6,483 bases of DNA from Desulfobacteraceae bacterium (GTDB lineage Bacteria > Desulfobacterota > DSM-4660 > Desulfatiglandales > Desulfatiglandaceae): positions 1 through 6,483 of the forward strand of contig JAUWPC010000202.1 in assembly GCA_030611815.1 (NCBI GenBank), read 5' to 3'. The translations under genes and the position numbers were made by a program. A model generated the notes under the pieces. The model saw only the letters and a list, made by a program, of their open reading frames with translations, was not told the origin of the DNA and did not search any database. Positions 4,311 through 6,483 of this stretch are shown here, one piece after another; the stretch's first letter is position 1, and each line of letters begins with the position of its first letter.

Positions 4311-6185
4311 TTGAAAATGGGCCTAAGCGCATTATATAACAACACCATGAATCCACGTGACGCTGCAAAACAGATTTTCTCCTCTCCCTTCGCCGCAATG
4401 CTAAAAAATTTTCAGCCCCTTGGCACATATTTTGTCCAGAATCGCTGGCCGCTCAGCGTTGGACTCCTGAGCCTCCTCCTGGTCGATTTTCTTCTCCTCC
4501 TTATCCCTTTAGTCATCAAAAAGGCGATTGACCTTCTGGTCACCCAGCCCCCTGAAACGGGACCTCTCCTGCTTCAACAGGGGATGATCATTGTCTCAAT
4601 TGCCTTGATGATCGCCCTGTTTCGTTATGTGTGGAGACGTCTGATACTCGGCCATTCGAGGAAGGTTGAACAGGGACTTAGAAACCGGATGTACGGGCAT
4701 CTCCAGACCCTCCCCATCTCATTTTTTCAAAAGATGAAGACAGGGGACCTTATGGCCAGGGCCATCAATGATATCAATGGCGTCCGAATGGCCAGCGGCA
4801 TGGGACTGGTGGCACTGATTGACGGCACTGTCCTCGGCATTGCTGCAATCGGGTTCATGATGTCCATTGATCTGAAGCTAACCCTGATTTGCCTGATCCC
4901 GGCGCCGGTCGTTATTATACTCACCAAGATCCTCACGCGGCGGATGTCTACGGGATTTGAAGCAGTCCAAAGAACGTTTTCCGATCTCACCGAGCGGGTC
5001 AGGGAAGCATTTGCCGGTATCAGGGTGGTCAAGGCACATAACCGTGAGACATGGGAATACACAAAGATAAAGGAGCAGGGGGAGAGGTATGTTGCCGAAA
5101 ACATGAATTTAGCTAAAACCCTTGCCCTCTTTTTCCCCATGATGACGCTCTTTACCAACGCGGGTCTCGCCATTGTCATCCTGTTAGGGGGGCGTTATGC
5201 AATATTGGGGAACATTACCCCGGGTGATTTTGTGGCATTTATCAGCTATCTTAACCTGTTGACATGGCCGATGATGGCCATGGGCTGGGTTACAAACCTC
5301 ATCCAGAGGGGATCGGCCTCTATGCGCCGCATTAACCACATCCTTGAAGAGGTTCCGGATATCAGGGATCCGGCTCCGCTGCAGGACTTCGCCGGTGGGG
5401 CGATTCCGGAAGGAACCATTTTAAAGCCGGTGATGGGAGAGATTGAGATAAAAGACCTTAGCCTGAAATACCCTGGTCAGGCCGGTTACGCCTTGAAGGG
5501 TATCCATCTGAAAATTAATGCCTCTGAAACAGTAGCACTGGTAGGACGGGTGGGATCGGGCAAGACTACCCTGTTACAGACACTCCCACGTGTCTTGGAT
5601 GTTCAGGAAAACACGGTCTTTCTGGATAGACGTGACATCCGGCAGATCCCGCTTAAGACCCTAAGGGGTAAAATCGGTTTTGTATCACAGGAGGTCTTTT
5701 TGTTTTCAGATACCATACGCAACAATGTGATCTTCGGCAGACGCGGAATAGATGATCAGGATCTGGAAAAGGCTTTGCGCGCCGCCGGTATTCTTGAAGA
5801 AATTCAGGATCTGGAAAAAGGATTAGACACAATGTTGGGGGAGCGTGGAATAACCCTCTCAGGAGGGCAGAGGCAACGTCTGACCATTGCAAGGGCAATT
5901 GTGCAGCCTCTACCCATCCTCATACTGGATGATGCCCTCTCCATGGTGGATACCCGTACTGAAGAGGAAATCTTGAACCAGATCCTGAATCTGCGGCACA
6001 ACAAGACCAATCTGATTGTTTCGCACAGGGTTTCAACCATCAGCAGGGCGGATCGGATTGTGGTGCTTGACAGGGGTGAACTGGTGGAGGAGGGAAGCCA
6101 TGACAGCCTTATAGCTCTTGGGGGAGTCTATGCCGCCCTGTATGAGGAGCAACGCTTAGTAGAGGAACTGGAGTTAGAGGATTGA
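4311..6185 (+). CDS. ABC exporter half-transporter, permease fused to ATPase, degenerate catalytic site
   Basis: A full-length 624-residue half-transporter of the type I (MsbA/MdlA/LmrCD-like) exporter group. The membrane domain has six hydrophobic segments (about 47-70, 88-107, 165-185, 188-207, 270-292, 305-330). The ATPase domain has Walker A GRVGSGKTT (412-420), Q-loop Q460, signature LSGGQ (516-520), Walker B ending at D540, D-loop SMVD (544-547) and H-loop H572. The residue after Walker B is D541 where active exporters have Glu; this change marks one half of heterodimeric exporters such as TM287/288 and BmrCD (YheI side). The partner would be the next gene. The start is uncertain: TTG 4311 has GAGAG 6 nt upstream, ATG 4317 has it at 12 nt, and ATG 4347 lacks a site. 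The exported substrate (drug, lipid or peptide) cannot be told. It is divergent from the kor operon, so any shared function is unproven. Confidence 0.93.
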   Translation: MKMGLSALYNNTMNPRDAAKQIFSSPFAAMLKNFQPLGTYFVQNRWPLSVGLLSLLLVDFLLLLIPLVIKKAIDLLVTQPPETGPLLLQQGMIIVSIALMIALFRYVWRRLILGHSRKVEQGLRNRMYGHLQTLPISFFQKMKTGDLMARAINDINGVRMASGMGLVALIDGTVLGIAAIGFMMSIDLKLTLICLIPAPVVIILTKILTRRMSTGFEAVQRTFSDLTERVREAFAGIRVVKAHNRETWEYTKIKEQGERYVAENMNLAKTLALFFPMMTLFTNAGLAIVILLGGRYAILGNITPGDFVAFISYLNLLTWPMMAMGWVTNLIQRGSASMRRINHILEEVPDIRDPAPLQDFAGGAIPEGTILKPVMGEIEIKDLSLKYPGQAGYALKGIHLKINASETVALVGRVGSGKTTLLQTLPRVLDVQENTVFLDRRDIRQIPLKTLRGKIGFVSQEVFLFSDTIRNNVIFGRRGIDDQDLEKALRAAGILEEIQDLEKGLDTMLGERGITLSGGQRQRLTIARAIVQPLPILILDDALSMVDTRTEEEILNQILNLRHNKTNLIVSHRVSTISRADRIVVLDRGELVEEGSHDSLIALGGVYAALYEEQRLVEELELED

Positions 6186-6209
6186 TTTTGGATGAGATTA
6201 TTTTCTTAC

Positions 6210-6272
6210 TCATAATCTTAATCGTAATTATAATCGTTTTGAGTAAGATTACGATTATGATTAAGATTATGA
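6210..6272. repeat. Long intercistronic hairpin of inverted hexamer-like repeats
   Basis: A 26-nt left arm (6210-6235) and right arm (6247-6272) are reverse complements at 23 of 26 positions, and two of the three differences are G-T wobbles; the loop is 11 nt. Each arm is made of near-tandem TAATCN units, read as GATTAN in the right arm. CTTACTC (6205-6211) can also pair with GAGTAAG (6241-6247), giving a second fold. No T-run follows, so this is not an ordinary intrinsic terminator. It occupies about half of the 124-nt gap between the two exporter genes and may stabilise or process the shared mRNA, or simply be a repetitive element. Confidence 0.8.
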
Positions 6273-6309
6273 AATAGGGAAGTTATTTCGTTGAGACACT
6301 AAATACGCC

Positions 6310-6483
6310 ATGTTTAAAGATTATGGATACGCAGAGGAGGGGCAATTAGGCAAGCCTTATAATTTCAGGCTATTGAAGAGACTTGCCCATTTTGCTATCC
6401 CATATCAAAAGAGAATTACCCTTGGTCTCCTGCTCTCGATTCTGATTACCCTATTTGCCCTGACTGTTCCCTATCTTACCAAA
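6310..6483 (+). CDS. Second ABC exporter half-transporter (partial, N-terminus only)
   Basis: 58 codons are visible before the window ends. A soluble N-terminal stretch of about 36 residues (starting MFKDYGYAEEGQLGKPYNFR) leads into a strongly hydrophobic first membrane segment (about 38-58). The pattern LLKRLAHFAIPYQKRI just ahead of the membrane fits the second member of paired exporters (MdlB/YheH-like). The ATG at 6310 has no strong Shine-Dalgarno sequence; GAGA at 6292-6295 is too far away. GAGGAGGGG lies inside the coding region without a usable start after it. Given the previous gene's degenerate site, this half should hold the catalytic Glu. The family call rests on context and a short N-terminus. 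Confidence 0.75.
   Translation, partial: MFKDYGYAEEGQLGKPYNFRLLKRLAHFAIPYQKRITLGLLLSILITLFALTVPYLTK

Noticed and set aside
4727..5179. Minus-strand 150-codon open frame inside the ABC exporter gene
   Set aside because: The plus-strand frame is a full-length exporter with all expected segments; the antisense frame is a shadow of its codon use.
6210..6280. Intrinsic terminator between the exporter genes
   Set aside because: The long hairpin is A/T-rich and is followed by GAAATAGGG, not a T-run.

Overview
The window looks like chromosomal DNA of an anaerobic bacterium. The gene content (a ferredoxin-dependent 2-oxoacid oxidoreductase operon ending in an iron-sulfur flavoprotein, next to a two-gene ABC exporter) and the mixed base composition suggest Desulfobacterota/Syntrophales-like bacteria. 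That placement is inference from gene content; no phylogenetic marker is present.

Layout. Positions 1-3998 hold a minus-strand operon read from right to left: korD (3729-3998), korA (2388-3533), korB (1522-2379), korC (926-1522), then a GltD/NfnL-like iron-sulfur flavoprotein that runs off the left edge (1-923). Together korDABC encode a four-subunit 2-oxoacid (probably 2-oxoglutarate):ferredoxin oxidoreductase. The flavoprotein starts 2 nt after korC and probably passes electrons between the low-potential iron-sulfur side and NAD(P)H. The genes are tightly packed (8-nt gap, 1-nt overlap, 2-nt gap) except between korD and korA. There, a 179-bp foldback element with terminal inverted repeats and a TAA direct repeat on each side occupies the gap. 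Removing it on paper restores a 13-nt spacer and the same korD stop codon.

Positions 3999-4310 are a divergent intergenic region. It holds a consensus sigma-70-type promoter for korD (TTGACA, 16 bp, TATAAT), two nearly identical GGCC-type palindromes 30 bp apart (one in the promoter spacer, one just after the predicted transcription start), a G-tract/C-tract/G-tract fold, and a 16-bp tandem repeat upstream of the rightward genes.

Positions 4311-6483 hold two rightward genes for ABC exporter half-transporters. The first is complete (624 aa) and has Asp in place of the catalytic Glu after Walker B, as in the degenerate-site subunit of heterodimeric exporters. The second is cut by the window edge after 58 codons. 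A long hairpin built of inverted hexamer-like repeats lies between them.
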